From Cavia porcellus (taxonomy: Eukaryota > Chordata > Mammalia > Rodentia > Caviidae), in assembly GCF_034190915.1 (NCBI RefSeq), contig NW_026947496.1, positions 27,250,001 through 27,314,000 of the forward strand: DNA of 64,000 bases, given 5' to 3'. The notes below the pieces were generated by a model, which was given only the letters and a program-made list of their open reading frames with translations, was not told the DNA's origin and did not search any database. Shown here piece by piece: positions 36,666-47,894 of this stretch. A program made the translations under genes and the position numbers. Position 1 is the stretch's first letter. Every line of letters starts with the position of its first letter.

Positions 36666-37506
36666 TCAAGAGAATGAAAGTATTACAGGGGATCATTTGA
36701 ATCTTTTTGTTGGTTCTATTCTTTGTTTAAATTCTCCATACATTTTGTATTTTCCAACTTTTTCTCTATTTCTTAAACATGCTATTTGTAATTATTAACC
36801 ATGATAACTCCAATGATTTTTAAATTTTCAGCTCTTTTCTCCCTGACTGTTTACCTGTCTGGCTTTCTGTTTCTTTTAGCATGACCCATCAGTTTGCATT
36901 GGCTTCCTGATACTGTGGGTAATATATTGTTCAAGTTCTGGATAATGTTATTTATTGCTCTAAAAAAGGGTAAAAGTTTACGAGGGGTGGGTTTTTGTTC
37001 ATGCCTTCATTCATGGTTGTTTCATGTTTGTTGCTGTTTCATTTCATGTTGCCGGAAGGCAGAGCACTAGTACATCACTCCACCCTCCAGCATTTGCTTT
37101 TAGGTTTGACTGGGGCTGGACTACATTCATTTTCTTTTGCAACCAGAGTACATCACTTGCTCCTCAAATCCTCTTCATTTTGAAGAGGGATCATTATTCC
37201 TAGAATCTCAGTGATCTCAACAAAAAGTCTACAGTACTTAAAATGTTTATCTTGGGAGATAAGAACTTGGCTCTCTTTCTTTCCAATATCCTGTAATACT
37301 GAAATTTCTACCATTTGTTTTGCCTCATAACTGCTATTTTCTGCTGAGTTTCTTTGAGAAACCTACACATATGTGGCTTAGGAACTGTTCAGTAATTGAA
37401 GAGAAGTTGTGTGTAGATTTGGATGATCTGGACGATCTCACTTAGATTTTTCTTCTTTCCGGGATCTTGTCCAGCTGCTTTGTGACTAAATTCTGACCTC
37501 TGAGCC

Positions 37507-37508
<2 letters not shown>
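36666..37508. other. unassigned; probably ancient repeat
   Basis: The style ('ctggataatgttatttattg', 'cagctgctttgtgactaaat') suggests a decayed interspersed element, but I cannot name it. Frames over it are short and featureless. Confidence 0.35.

Positions 37509-37555
<47 letters not shown>
37509..37555. repeat. (GT)n microsatellite
   Basis: About 23 uninterrupted GT units. The Thr-His frame on the minus strand is an artefact. Confidence 0.98.
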
Positions 37556-37556
<1 letters not shown>

Positions 37557-37630
37557 TACTACTGGAAATGGAAATATTGGACCCATTGGTTAGGTGTGCA
37601 CTCTACCATTCAACTACACCCTCAGGTCCA
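37556..37630 (-). mobile_element. ID-like SINE, diverged
   Basis: The reverse complement carries 'gagggtgtagttgaatggta' (A-box region) and a B-box-like 'tccaatatttccatttcc' end. The adjoining GT repeat may have grown from its tail. Confidence 0.5.
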
Positions 37631-37961
37631 TGAACCAGTTTACTCTTAACCTGTACTGACAGCCATATCACTTTTGCAATCCACCACTAACTGGAACATT
37701 GACCCGTTGTTAAAATAACACCTGGAACCATACATTGTTAAAACTAAAAAAGGTCACTTTACATTTTCATTCCAACACTTTAACTTCAAATATGAGAAAA
37801 ATAATCCATCTTTAGAGGTTAAGAATAGGCCCAAAGTCTATAATACCTTATTACACAAGTAACACCCTACTTCCAAAGCTCTGTATGGACCACTTTTCCT
37901 TAAACATCACACTTTTATTCAGTCTCTCCCTCTCCCCTTTGCTCTCTCCCTTTCCTTCTCC

Positions 37962-37963
<2 letters not shown>
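37631..37963. other. unassigned unique sequence
   Basis: No element recognised. Confidence 0.45.

Positions 37964-38016
<53 letters not shown>
37964..38016. repeat. (CT)n microsatellite
   Basis: About 26 CT units, preceded by an impure pyrimidine stretch from 37921. The Leu-Ser frame (37885-38343) depends on it. Confidence 0.97.
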
Positions 38017-38019
<3 letters not shown>

Positions 38020-38927
38020 ATTCTAATAAAATTTTTAAATTTTCTTTTGAATTTCTGTCACTATTATAAAGTAACCATTATATTCTTATTGTCTAATATG
38101 GTTATTATTGCAAAGGGTATCTCTATTAGTACGATGGTTGTTTCAGTAAATTTTTCTAATGTTATCATCACTGTTCTTCTTGTCCTCAAAGCAACAGTAA
38201 TAAAGATTCTTTCTCTGGCTGAATCCAAGAGAACATTTGTCTCATTAGCTCAGAAATACTGCCACAAGCTAATTCATTTGAAAGTAGAGGCAAGAATGGA
38301 TGGCATATGCCTTCACTCAGCAAATGCAGTCTCAGCCCATTAAGAAAAAAACATTGCCACACATTTATCTCTGTGTTTGCCACTGCAGAATTAATGTCCA
38401 ACAAACAAATCTACACAAAGGAACTGCCACAGAGGAGCAGCTTCCCTTTCTTCCTGAAGCAGACAACTTAGCTCACAAGTTCTTTCTCCTCCTCACAAAA
38501 ACATGGCCATTATGAAAACAACAAATATAATTCTTCTTATTAAAGAGACTGATGTAGAGAAAGTCAGCTAAGGCAGAATTTCTACTTCTTCTGAGCTTAA
38601 TGAAATCATAATAATATTCCTTGTGATGTTCCCAGATAATCCATCTCATAATGAAATTTTAAGCAGAAGTTATAGCAAAAACTGCCCTGTGTATGTCAAA
38701 ATCCAGCTCATTTTCCTCATGGACAAATAACAAGGCAAAATTTACTGGCTGTGTCCTCAGTCGATGTTTGTAGTGAAGACAATGGTGGTCATAGAGAGAA
38801 AACCTCGTATGGAGGCACAGCCCTCTGTGGGGAGAAGCCTGCAGCCCAATGCAATTTGTGCTATTCTCCCACCCCTGAGGCTGCCAATATCCATGAACTG
38901 TACCATCTTTAACATTTCACGTAATGT
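38017..38927. other. unassigned unique sequence
   Basis: No gene or repeat recognised. Open frames around 38040-38515 lack any domain. Confidence 0.5.
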
Positions 38928-38998
38928 TCCAGGAATGTAGTTTAGTGGTAGAGCACTTTCCTAACCCACATGAAGTCCTAGGTTTCATCTGTAGCATG
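38928..38998 (+). mobile_element. ID-type SINE, diverged
   Basis: 'aggaatgtagtttagtggta' followed by 'gagcactttcctaaccc' and 'aggtttcatctgtagcatg' is an ID body with substitutions in both boxes. It is followed by an alternating CA-rich stretch instead of a clean A-tail. Confidence 0.62.
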
Positions 38999-39374
38999 CA
39001 TGTACACGCACACATGCACACATAGATATTATTTCATTTCACTGGTTTTCAGAAAAGGAATTGATCTTTATTCTTGTATCCAAAAATGACTTGCTAAATA
39101 GTGATTTATAATAATTTATTTTTAAAACATGTAGAGTTTTCTAATCATATCAATCAAATCATTCTTTTATCCTAATCCCTACAAAATTCATTTCTTTCTT
39201 CACAATTTATTGTGTTTGACTATGTCTTCTAGGGAACCTTTGAAAATAAATAGTAGTAGCTAGAATGTTTCTTTTACCTGATATTCAAAGATATTTTCAG
39301 GAGCTTTCCCTTTGTCTTTTTTTCAGTGTGCTTCTGTAAATGAAGGAAATTCCTCTTTATTAGTAATTTGCCAA
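38999..39374. other. unassigned AT-rich sequence
   Basis: No element recognised; possibly decayed LINE sequence. Confidence 0.4.
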
Positions 39375-40066
39375 GTGTTTTTAAAGAGAATAAAATCAAA
39401 CAAAATAAAACAGGATAAAGGCAATAAAAACAAAATAGTGAATATAATACAGGACTTCAAAACAATATGATAGGAGATCAACAATGGCTACCACAATGAC
39501 TTTTATTATCTTCAAAGGAGCTGCCTATACCATCAGACATAATAAAATCGAGCAAAACAAAACAGAATAAAATCAATCAAAACAAAACAATGAAAGCAAT
39601 ATAGGACTTCAAAACAAGGTCATAGGAAATCAACAATAGCTACCATAATATATCTCATTTCTTTAAAATAGCTACCCATATCATTGGATATAATAAAATC
39701 AAATAAAACAAAAATAGAATAAAACCAAATGGAACAATAAAAATGATAGCAAGATAATAGAAAAACAACAATGACTATTACCTTCCTTTTTTAGATGTTT
39801 CTTCCCCTTTCACTCTCACAATATCTATTGTACATATGGGATCCCACTAACTCCTTCAGTTTTTTTATACTAGGGAGACAACATGATGTTCACCCATGTC
39901 AGTCCGAACCATTTCACCCTTGAGCCTGATCTCAAGTTGCATCCATTTACCTCAAGAGTCTCATGATTACCCTTCTTTATAGCTGAGTAGCTTTCCATTG
40001 TATAAAATGCCATAGCTTTCTTATTCATTTTGTGGTTGATAGCCAAGCTCCCCATGCTTTTTTCCT
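39375..40066 (-). mobile_element. LINE-1 3' end with tandemly expanded UTR
   Basis: The ORF2 C-terminus is visible at 39870-40055 on the minus strand: the L1 signature 'YTMESYSAIKK' matches the conserved YTMEYYSAIKK of mammalian ORF2p. The 3' UTR follows at 39375-39860. Its distal part is a 151-bp tandem repeat listed separately. Confidence 0.88.
39389..39785. repeat. 151-bp tandem repeat inside L1 3' UTR, 2.6 copies
   Basis: Units begin with AATAAAATC at 39389, 39541 and 39692 (periods of 152 and 151 bp). Each has an A-rich half (AATAAAATC, AAAACAAAA words), then 'ggacttcaaaacaa' in the first two units, 'atcaacaat(g/a)gctacca' or its equivalent, and a 'catcagacat'/'catt(g)gatat' end. Units differ by many substitutions. 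Other L1 copies in the window (26.0, 36.5 kb) carry a single unit. Confidence 0.92.
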
Positions 40067-40068
40067 TT

Positions 40069-40560
40069 TGTTATGATTTGTGTCTAGATGTCTCCCTAAA
40101 GGAGTCATGGGGTTTTTCCAGAGATGTCTAAATCTAGAGTGTGTAATGCTGGGAATCAGGCTGTATGATTACTAACTCAGTCTACTGATTGGTTTGACAC
40201 CACCATAAGCTAAGTAGTCTGGATCATATAAAAGGGGTAGAAAAATTCTGTCACGGTCTCTTGTTGCTTTTTCTGGCTTTTGCTGCTACCAGTAGTTATC
40301 CTTCTGCCATGTGCCACCGTGACTTAGAGCCAGCAGATTATGGACTGAAACCTCTACAAACTGTGAGCAAAATAAACCTTTTTTTCTTTAACTTTGAGTG
40401 TCAGGCAATTATTTTCAATACTGCATCTTTATTATTCACAAATCAGTGTAATCTCAGTTTGCATGTCACATGTGTGATAAATTAGACTATGAAAAGTATC
40501 ATCTGTTCCTCCCTGGGTGTCAGGTATTTTGTCTCAGCAATGAGAAAAGAAATTAAGTCA
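40069..40560 (+). mobile_element. MaLR-type LTR with a 111-bp insert
   Basis: It starts TGTTATGATTTGTGTC and ends AATTAAGTCA. It carries a TATA-like 'catataaaaggggtag' (near 40225), 'accgtgacttagagccagca', 'caaactgtgagcaaaataaa' (AATAAA polyadenylation signal) and the end block 'ggtattttgtctcagcaatg', the same as in the 31.2-kb LTR. The end block is displaced by an insert at 40406-40516. I could not confirm an outer target duplication. Confidence 0.7.
40406..40516. other. 111-bp insert flanked by 8-bp duplication
   Basis: GTGTCAGG occurs at 40398-40405 and again at 40517-40524. The related LTR at 31.2 kb reads straight through at this point, so the 111 bp between the copies is an insertion. 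It has no terminal inverted repeats and no A-tail, and I do not recognise the family. An 8-bp duplication is typical of hAT elements but could also be a repair product. Confidence 0.6.
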
Positions 40561-40754
40561 AACTTACTACTCTCAGCTTCCAGAAGCTGTGAGAAACATT
40601 TCTTAGACGTTCAGTTGGGTTTCCTCCTTTACAAAAGAGTCATAACTTTAAAAACAACAGTCACTTGCCTTCCTGAAAATAAAACTTTCAGACAAGGTCA
40701 TCTTTTTAAAACTTAGTTTGTATCTTAAGAGAAATAAGGAGAAAAACATTTAGT
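40561..40754. other. unassigned sequence
   Basis: 'cttccagaagctgtgagaaa' has an LTR-end flavour, but the match is too short to call. Confidence 0.35.
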
Positions 40755-40975
40755 AACAATACCTGGTATTAGTACTGTGCTAACCAGCTCGCCTCTGTTC
40801 TCTCCACCCTGGAACCAACCTTGCAAAGCAGCCAGCATCATCCTTGGATAAGGAAAGCATGGCTCAAGTTCAATACCTTGTCAAGGTAGAATTCAAGCCA
40901 GGTCTTTGATGGATTCAAGGTAGAATTCAAGCCAGGTCTTCTCCAAGTCTGCGCAGTCAGAAAGGGATTCTTTCA
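40755..40975 (+). mobile_element. MIR SINE with internal 34-bp duplication
   Basis: MIR landmarks: 'gtattagtactgtgctaacc', 'aaccaaccttgcaaagcagc', 'ggataaggaaagcatggctc', and 'aattcaagccaggtcttctc' at the end. The final part is tandemly duplicated: a 26-base identical core lies at 40881-40906 and 40915-40940 (period 34). Confidence 0.78.
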
Positions 40976-42190
40976 GGATGGAAGTTTCTGTTCCTTCTCA
41001 TCTCACTATGCCATTCGTGAAAGACTAGTTATTGGTCATTTGTTCTGCTCTCAATAGTCAAAGCCCTGGAAAAACAATATGAAAAGAGACAGACAAGGTT
41101 TTTGTGCCCATTAAACTTTTATAATAGCATAGAAGAAAAACAAGTATCAACTAAAGAATTAATATTTTTCACATAAATGTTATTAAAAATGAAATGGCAA
41201 TTGAGAGCTCATTGAGTTAAGAGCCTCCTAAAGAGACCACGTTATGAGCTGGATCTAACATAATGAATTGCCCTAACAAAACAAAGACTGAAGAGTTATG
41301 TTCTCAACAGAGTGAGCAACAGGTGCAAAGGCCCTGGGCAAAGCATCTCCTACCTCAGATGTCCTTTCATGCATATTTTATCCATCTTTTTAAAAACTCA
41401 AGTAGAAAAAAAGACCTGGAAATGTCTCTCATTTCAGAAAGCATTATAATTTGCCAGGATAAACATTTTAATATAAAGAAAATCTCAAGGTAAAAGTCCT
41501 CCAAGGGAAGCGTTTCAGAATTAGTTAACATCTTTGTGCTCACCAAAAGGAAATTCTACCGCAGGCTGTCACCTAGCTACCCTTACCTCCTCAAAATCCG
41601 CAGACCCCTTGGTGTCAACTTTCCATATTGAAGAAGCAACTGAAGGACTTGGTAAGACACACTATTTTTCCTGGCACAGCAAATTCCCAACACATTCCTT
41701 TTCCATGCTCCACTGCTTTGTAAGTTGGATTCCCGGAATGAGATTACATTTCTTTGTAGTAACAATGATGAAATTGTAAATTAGATTCCAGAAAAGTCAG
41801 TCTAACTGAAAATGCCACTTATCATCAACAAATCAGAAATGGGAAATGGAATTATGTCACACAACCAGGGAATTAATGGGAGAAAATATTGAGTGAGAAG
41901 TCATTTATCTTGAATGGTGCTGCATAAAGAAAATCAGGGTTAAGAAAAATGATTAAGAGGAGATTTTTAAGAGGTTTTCTGGCAAATTTAAGAAGCCCTA
42001 GTGAATGATGGGACAGGTTGTTTACTTAGTTTCACTTCATAAATTTTGGCTCTCCTTATTGTCATGTAGCTGTCCAACTATCTTTCATAGGATGAATATT
42101 AGTCATGATTAGAGCTGATTGACTCGAGGTTCATCTTCAGGTTGTAAGAGTAATAAGGACTCATGCACAGGGCAGAGAGAGCAGGAATGA
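40976..42190. other. mostly unassigned; short L2 trace
   Basis: 41285-41345 contains 'gcaacaggtgcaaaggccct', a common motif of antisense LINE-2. The rest, including a 76-codon and an 81-codon frame, shows nothing recognisable. Confidence 0.4.
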
Positions 42191-42366
42191 GGTGGTCCTC
42201 AAACTCGCACACCTACCAGAATTTCTTGGAGGATGTGCAGAGACAGTTGTGCCTCCAACCAGACCCTCTGATCAATTCATCTAGATTCTGGCAGGCAGAG
42301 ATTTGCATTTCTAACATATCCCCAGGTAATGTTGATGCTGCTCATCCAGGGATGACACCTGAAAAC
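42191..42366 (+). mobile_element. MER5A-type hAT DNA transposon
   Basis: 'ggtggtcctcaaact' (left end), 'taccagaatttcttggagga', 'gcagagatttgcatttctaa', 'catatccccaggtaatgttg', 'atgctgctcatccagggatg' and a degraded right end 'acacctgaaaacc' follow the MER5A consensus in order. It is a non-autonomous element, so no transposase is expected. Confidence 0.88.
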
Positions 42367-42700
42367 CTGTCCTAAATGTGAAAGGTCATAGCTGAAAATG
42401 AAAGTGAACTCTTGCAGCTGCATTGAGGTGAGGCTCAGTGAGGTTGTGTCCCTAACTGACTGCTAATGACAATCCTGGCTGGTTAGGACAGACCCACCAC
42501 CGGTTAAACAGCAGCCTTTTGAGGTGTCTGAAAGCAGGCAGAGGTTCCTCCCACATTTATGTATTTCTTTTCATCCAGGATAAAAAAAATAACTCTATGA
42601 GGAGCTGAGATGATGTAGGAAGTTGATTTAACTCTTTCAGTCCACAAGCATACTATTTGAAAAATGACATTCTAGAGTTTACTGAGGTGAATATACATAT
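42367..42700. other. unassigned unique sequence
   Basis: No element recognised. Confidence 0.45.
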
Positions 42701-43321
42701 TGTGGTGGATTAATTAAGCTTGGAACACACACTTGAACTGATTCAGTATGGTTCTGGGTATGGAAAGCCCACCTGAGAATTGTTGCCAAAAGCATAAAAG
42801 CAGAACTAGAGGAGAAGATGGCATGCTGTTGTTAGATAAGCTTGTCACCCTGGTTTTCCTGACTTGAACTCAGCTGTTCTTATAGTTGGCGGAGCTTGAG
42901 TCCTTGCTGTTGCTGAGGATGGCTTGTGTTCTTTTCAGGGAAATTCTGTTCCTTATCTTGAGTGTCACTTCCTGATTCCAATGAAGATCCCTCAGTTTGT
43001 TAGTACAGATCCTTCATCCTACTGGTGCAGCCTTTCTGGCTTCCACCACTGATCTTTGGACCTTTCCAGTGCAGATCTTTGATAGAGACTTGCATGAGAA
43101 TTGTTAAGGGTTCCAGGTCCCCGGCTGGAATCATGGAGGACGTTGCTGCAGGATCCAGGCCCTCAGCTGGATTCTTTGGGTCTCTAGTGGGTAAACAGAT
43201 TACTTGCACTCTTCTGCATTTGACTTTTGGAGTGAATATTATAAAATATCACTCATTGATATTATAAAATATCAATTATGCATTCTGTATTAAATCTACT
43301 CCTTTGCAAGCCCTGACTACA
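42701..43321 (+). mobile_element. LTR, copy A of an unnamed family
   Basis: It starts TGTGGTGGATTA and ends CCTGACTACA. It shares ordered blocks with the element at 57091-57873: 'ctttctggcttccaccactg', 'atctttggacctttccag' (versus 'acctttgagccttcccag'), 'gacgttgctgcaggatccag', and the identical end. The overlapping frames on both strands at 43000-43267 are shadows. A short AT-rich 24-bp unit is repeated near its 3' end (43238-43276). A clean target duplication is not visible. Confidence 0.72.
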
Positions 43322-44199
43322 ATACATGTAAAAATGCAGTGAATATTTAAATTAAAACATTTTACAGTAAGATAAACATTGCTGTTCTACCCCTGCCTCC
43401 AAAAAAAAAGGAAAACTCCTTTTTCTTCAAACACACTTATTCCATCATTCTTGCCACTTTATAAAGTAGTTCTGGACGTCCTCTTTCATGAAAGCCTATG
43501 GCTGCACTGTGATGGCTAACCTGATGTCCTAAATAGATCTGCAAAGTTTATTTTTCATGATTATGTTGACTTTGGAGGAGAACCAAAAGTTGTACAGTGC
43601 CAGAGCCAATAAACAAGGTGGATGAGGAGACACTGCAATGTTTTTATGAGCCTACTTTTCTATAGAATGGCACTTGGCAGTAGCTGCCATTGAATTTTTT
43701 TTATCACTCTTCATAATTATATTCAGGAAAGAGGGCTCCCAGAACTGCTTTGGAAAATGGCACAAGGATGGAATAAGCGTATTCAAAACAGGGAGAGTAT
43801 TCTGAGTGGAAGTAATGATAATATATCTTTTACTGCAATATATAAAATTTTTATTTATTGAATGTAGTCAGTGCCTGCTAGTTTCAAAAAATGATAAATA
43901 AGAGATGTAAGGAAAAGGATTTAATCTAAAGGGAGATAAAGTCATGTACCCTGGATAGCTTTTTTAAAAGGATCCTAAATATATTCTAAGAGTAACACAG
44001 GTAAAAATGCAATGAAGATTTAACAATGGCAGGAATGCTTCCATCTGAAGAAACAAGGCAAGGAAAAGTAGTTCTTGAACAATAGATTGGATTAAGGGTT
44101 TGGGAAACGAGGGCCAAAAGGTGTACATGACAGAAGGAAAGTAAATTTCTGGGGATAAAATCTATGTAGAAAAGAGTTCTAGACAAAAGAGCAGGACAC
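43322..44199. other. unassigned unique sequence
   Basis: No gene or element recognised. Confidence 0.45.
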
Positions 44200-44520
44200 A
44201 TGTGAACGCAACTAGAAGTTCAGTTTGGCTGAATTGTAGTCCATGGAAGGAAGGGGATAGAAGCTCAGAAAGGTGAGCTGGCAGGGGATCACACAGGTCC
44301 TCAAAGAGCAGGCAAAAACTGGCCAGTTGTCAGAGGAGCTCTGAATGGCTGTGACCATAGGAACCAGAGTTTATGGTAACCCACTGGACACAGAAGAGGT
44401 GAACATACTGACAAAGTTACTGTAGTATCCAAGTATGAAGAAAGACTCCAGAGTGGGGCAAAGATGAGGAAAAGGAGGAAAGAGTTAGGATGTAGTAGAA
44501 GGAAGGATCATTACATTCAC
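44200..44520 (-). mobile_element. LINE-2 fragment
   Basis: In antisense orientation the landmarks are 'ctggcaggggatcacacagg', 'tcctcaaagagc', 'ggtaacccactggacacaga' and 'actgtagtatccaagtatga'. This is the same order as antisense L2 ('caggtcacgcagggccttg', 'gggaagccactggag', 'gcagtagtccaggcgag'). Confidence 0.6.
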
Positions 44521-45794
44521 TGAGAGCAGAGATTAAAAGGGGAAAGGAAAAAGGCAATGATAATGCATATTTGAACCTGCTTCACTCAAAGGCGGGCTCT
44601 CTAACTGGAGGATTCTAATCTCAAACTCTAAGAGAATTCCCATAATTTGCAAAGAAAAAAATGAAATCTTTATTATAAAATCCTAAATTTTTCTTGAATT
44701 ACAACACCTGAATTCAGTAGTTGTCATGTTTTATTCCAATTTGCATGTACATATCTGAAAGCATAAATATAAAATAGAAGCATGTCCAAAAGTATGACTG
44801 TCCTCACCGTGTATAACACCAGCTATTCTGTGTCACTGAAAAAAAATAGACATTTCAGTCAGTAAGTTGCATTCACAGCCCATGGAGAAATTGCATTTCA
44901 CAGTCCAAAAGCCACTATCTTAAGCCGTAAGAATCAGCAATTATGTAAGAAGTAAAAGAAAGGGATGAGCTATTCTTACCAAGTGAAATAGAAAAAATAT
45001 GTGGAAATGATACATCTTCTTATTTTCCAGATTATCTCGATTACCTCTCAGGAAATGCAAGATATCTCTAGATATTAATCTTTAGGGCAATGGATAGCTA
45101 CTCCAATGAAGATAGGGAGTGAATTCTGCGTGTAGTTTGACAAGATGTTCAGAGCATTGGATTTGGTTCCTTTGTTTACCTTACGAAAACTTAGTGATGC
45201 TATGAAAACTCGTATTAGTAACGTCATGAGACTGAGAGTGGAGAGACTAGGTAGTCACCTTTCAAAGGCACCTTCCACGGTCTTTCAATAAGTTGAAATA
45301 GAAATAATTCTCCTAGTGCATTTAAATTGCTAATAAAATCAACTATTTGACAGAATCAGCTAAAGAGAGGGTGGGTTAAATACCATTATCAGTTTCCTTT
45401 CAATCAAAAATAAAAATAGAGCATTACAACAGGAGAGTTGTTCAAAAGAAAGATCTGTAAAACTGTAGTGCTCACTTCGACCCAACATTTTGTTCGACCC
45501 AACATCTTTTCTGTCAAGATCAATCAGGGATGTCACAGGCAGCAGTGACAGAGAATGCCTGTCCCTTATATAGTCCAGGGAAAAGCACTGTCCATGGATA
45601 AACTGGGGATACAGTTCCTTCGCTGACCAGTTTTTATTGGCCATAATACATCATTTTTATGAAACAGATTGAGCTTCCCTGAAGGCAGACTGGAAAAAAA
45701 AAAAAAAAGATACGTAAGTTGGCTCGTCACACTCAACTCATGCTATTTAAAAGGAACAGAATATAAAACTAAAACTGAACCAATGTGGAATTAT
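44521..45794. other. unassigned unique sequence
   Basis: No element recognised. The 12-base word TTCGACCCAACA is repeated 15 bases apart near 45476-45502. Frames on both strands are short. Confidence 0.45.
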
Positions 45795-45960
45795 TATGCT
45801 CAGAGCTATGCTAAGAACTTTCACAAATATGATTTCCTAGTATGCCAAGAGGTAAGTGTATCATCCCCAGGTAGATCAAAACCCCAAGAGGTTAAAAAAA
45901 GTTGCACAAAGCCAATAGCTAGGAAATACAAAGCTGATACTTGGAAGCAAGGTTCTTGAT
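45795..45960 (+). mobile_element. MIR-type SINE
   Basis: 'ctatgctaagaactttcaca', 'gccaagaggtaagtgtatca', 'gaggttaaaaaaagttgcac', 'aaagccaatagctaggaaat', then 'gatacttggaagcaaggttc'. Order and orientation match MIR; diverged. Confidence 0.65.
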
Positions 45961-46400
45961 GAGGAAGTGACATCTATAATCTACCATCAAAATCAATAGT
46001 CCCAGGATGCCAACTTTTACTGCACATAGCTTGCAGGTGCCAGGGTCTCCAAGAAAACAGGACTCACCTAGTCACTAAATAGAACAGGGCTTTACACACA
46101 TGGAGAGACAGAGGAAGATCAGTCTCCATGGCTTTGGCAGGTCTCAGCACAGCTGGCAGAGGGTTTGGGGTTCTGCATGTGCTGAACTTGCACCACAAAC
46201 ACAGGATCCCACTCTTCCCCCAATCCTGGGCCCTCTATAAGGAGCAGATAATAAAGCAGTGGGGCTGGCCAGATGCCAAGTGAAACACACACTCACACAC
46301 AACAAAGAGTTACACATCAATCCTGGGACAGCAAAAGATAATTACAAGGAAGAGAGATGTCCATCATAGGGCAGCAAGGGCTCCTTATCTCTGCAAGGAA
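45961..46400. other. unassigned unique sequence
   Basis: No element recognised; moderately GC-rich around 46100-46260. Confidence 0.45.
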
Positions 46401-46408
46401 ATGTTCCA

Positions 46409-46496
46409 GGCTGAGGATACAACTCAGTACTACAAGCACCTGCCTGGCAAGCACAAGATCCTGAGTTTGATCCCCAGTATCCAAAAAAACAAGAAG
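46409..46496 (+). mobile_element. ID SINE with target-site duplication
   Basis: Complete ID body: 'ggctgaggatacaactcagt' (A-box), 'tgcctggcaagcacaagatc', 'tgagtttgatccccagtatc' (B-box), then an A-rich tail. ATGTTCCA flanks it at 46401-46408 and 46497-46504. Confidence 0.93.
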
Positions 46497-46504
46497 ATGT
46501 TCCA

Positions 46505-47762
46505 AACCTATGACAATAGGTATAAAGAGTAGAGCCAGGGTCACAATCTGCCATGTCTGCTTTTTCCCAACAATTCCTAACTTTTTCACCACTCCCCATA
46601 AGAAATATGAAGAATTTTAAACAGAGAAAGCAGATCAGTTTCCAAGGAAGTTCTTTATGGAGCCTCAATCAAAAAGGTAACAGGTTGCACAGTTTATGTC
46701 TGAATACACAGTGTAGGCATCTGGATAGGCAATTGAGACTTCAACAATAAATCTTCCCCATGTTCAGCTACTGAGATTGTTTTCCCCATTTTTTCCTCTC
46801 CCTAATCTGTTTACCTCCCTCCACCTTTTGGTTTTCATTTCTTCCCATCAGTAGCCATGGTAACACCCAGAGATAAAACACAGGCAGGAGATGCTCAGAA
46901 GCATCTTGAGACAAATCTTGCCAGCGTTTCTCATCAGGGTGGTCCAGCATGCCACGCAAGCAAGGCGGCTCTCTCCTCCTTCACACCCCCACCCACTCAG
47001 CAGCAGCCAAGGCCATTTGGGAACTGCAGGAGATGATTGTCTGCTACATTCAGATCCATAAACTTGCAGATCAGCTTTTCAATATTACACACACACAAAG
47101 CTAGAGCTGGAAACTGTTGAATTCATCCCACCACCCCCTGGATATTCACCACCCCCTAGATACTCACCTAAGAGCTAGGCTAGAGCCAAAAACAATCTTT
47201 GCTGTAAAACATTCTAGTCACTGTTTATCTTCATCAGACCTGATTGTTTGAATTGGGATGCTCCCTCTGGCTCTCCACATACACTGAATATTCAACAAAA
47301 TTTCACCCCGGTGAGACTCTTCTGAATCTCTCTGCAAGGCTGTGAATACTGAGAGGTATGAGAGTAGAATCTGGAAACAGGCTCGGTTCAGTGTGTTCCA
47401 CCTAAAAGCAGTCCTGATTAGATTCATGAATATCTGGGTTCATCCAGCCAGAATACCTAATTATTGACTGCAGGGCTCTAAATCAAAGGAGATTACAAAA
47501 CAATGATCATCTGTCTGGTACACAGTAAAGCATCAAGCAGTTGCAGAGATGGATACAGCGTGGATGGAAAGATACACTTGTGAGAATATGTACAAAAGCA
47601 GCACCATCTTTCTTTAGCTTTATTGTATTTTAAATTGTCTGCTTTGGTTCTGATGATCCTGGTTTAAAGTTGTCAATTTCTTACTGCTTTTTCTCCACAA
47701 GTACTGATGACTTTGTAAAGGGCCATAATCCATGAACACAAGTTTGCTTTATGGGGATCAAA
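46505..47762. other. unassigned, repeat-free sequence with an X-box
   Basis: More than 1.2 kb without a recognisable repeat. Contains an RFX-type motif at 46851-46864 and a moderately GC-rich stretch (46930-47030). It could contain regulatory DNA; no coding evidence. Confidence 0.4.
46851..46864. promoter_or_regulatory. RFX X-box-like motif
   Basis: GTAGCCATGGTAAC fits GTNRCC(N2)RGYAAC. It is less symmetrical than the 7.4-kb site. Such motifs occur by chance at appreciable frequency, so function is not implied. Confidence 0.35.
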
Positions 47763-47838
47763 AACACATTGGCTTTGTACTTCCCTCATCTCCTCAATCT
47801 GGCAAGTGTTCTGCCACTGAGCTGCACCTCCAGCCCTA
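47763..47838 (-). mobile_element. ID-type SINE, diverged
   Basis: The reverse complement gives 'gggctggaggtgcagctcag', 'tggcagaacacttgccagat' and a degraded B-box and tail. Confidence 0.62.
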
Positions 47839-47894
47839 ACCTCCCCCGCTGTGACAGAACTATTTCATGAATGCCTTTGTAGTTACATACATCG

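Noticed and set aside
37885..38343. 152-codon frame with a long Leu-Ser run
   Set aside because: Its length depends on the (CT)n microsatellite; the rest has no domain.
39389..39785. Regularly spaced units as a possible CRISPR-like array
   Set aside because: The units are contiguous 151-bp tandem copies without distinct spacers, inside an L1 3' UTR of a mammalian genome.
42701..42705. Target-site duplication for the LTR at 42.7-43.3 kb
   Set aside because: ATACA follows the LTR, and an ATACA lies 3 bases upstream of the start, but the register does not fit; I do not claim it.
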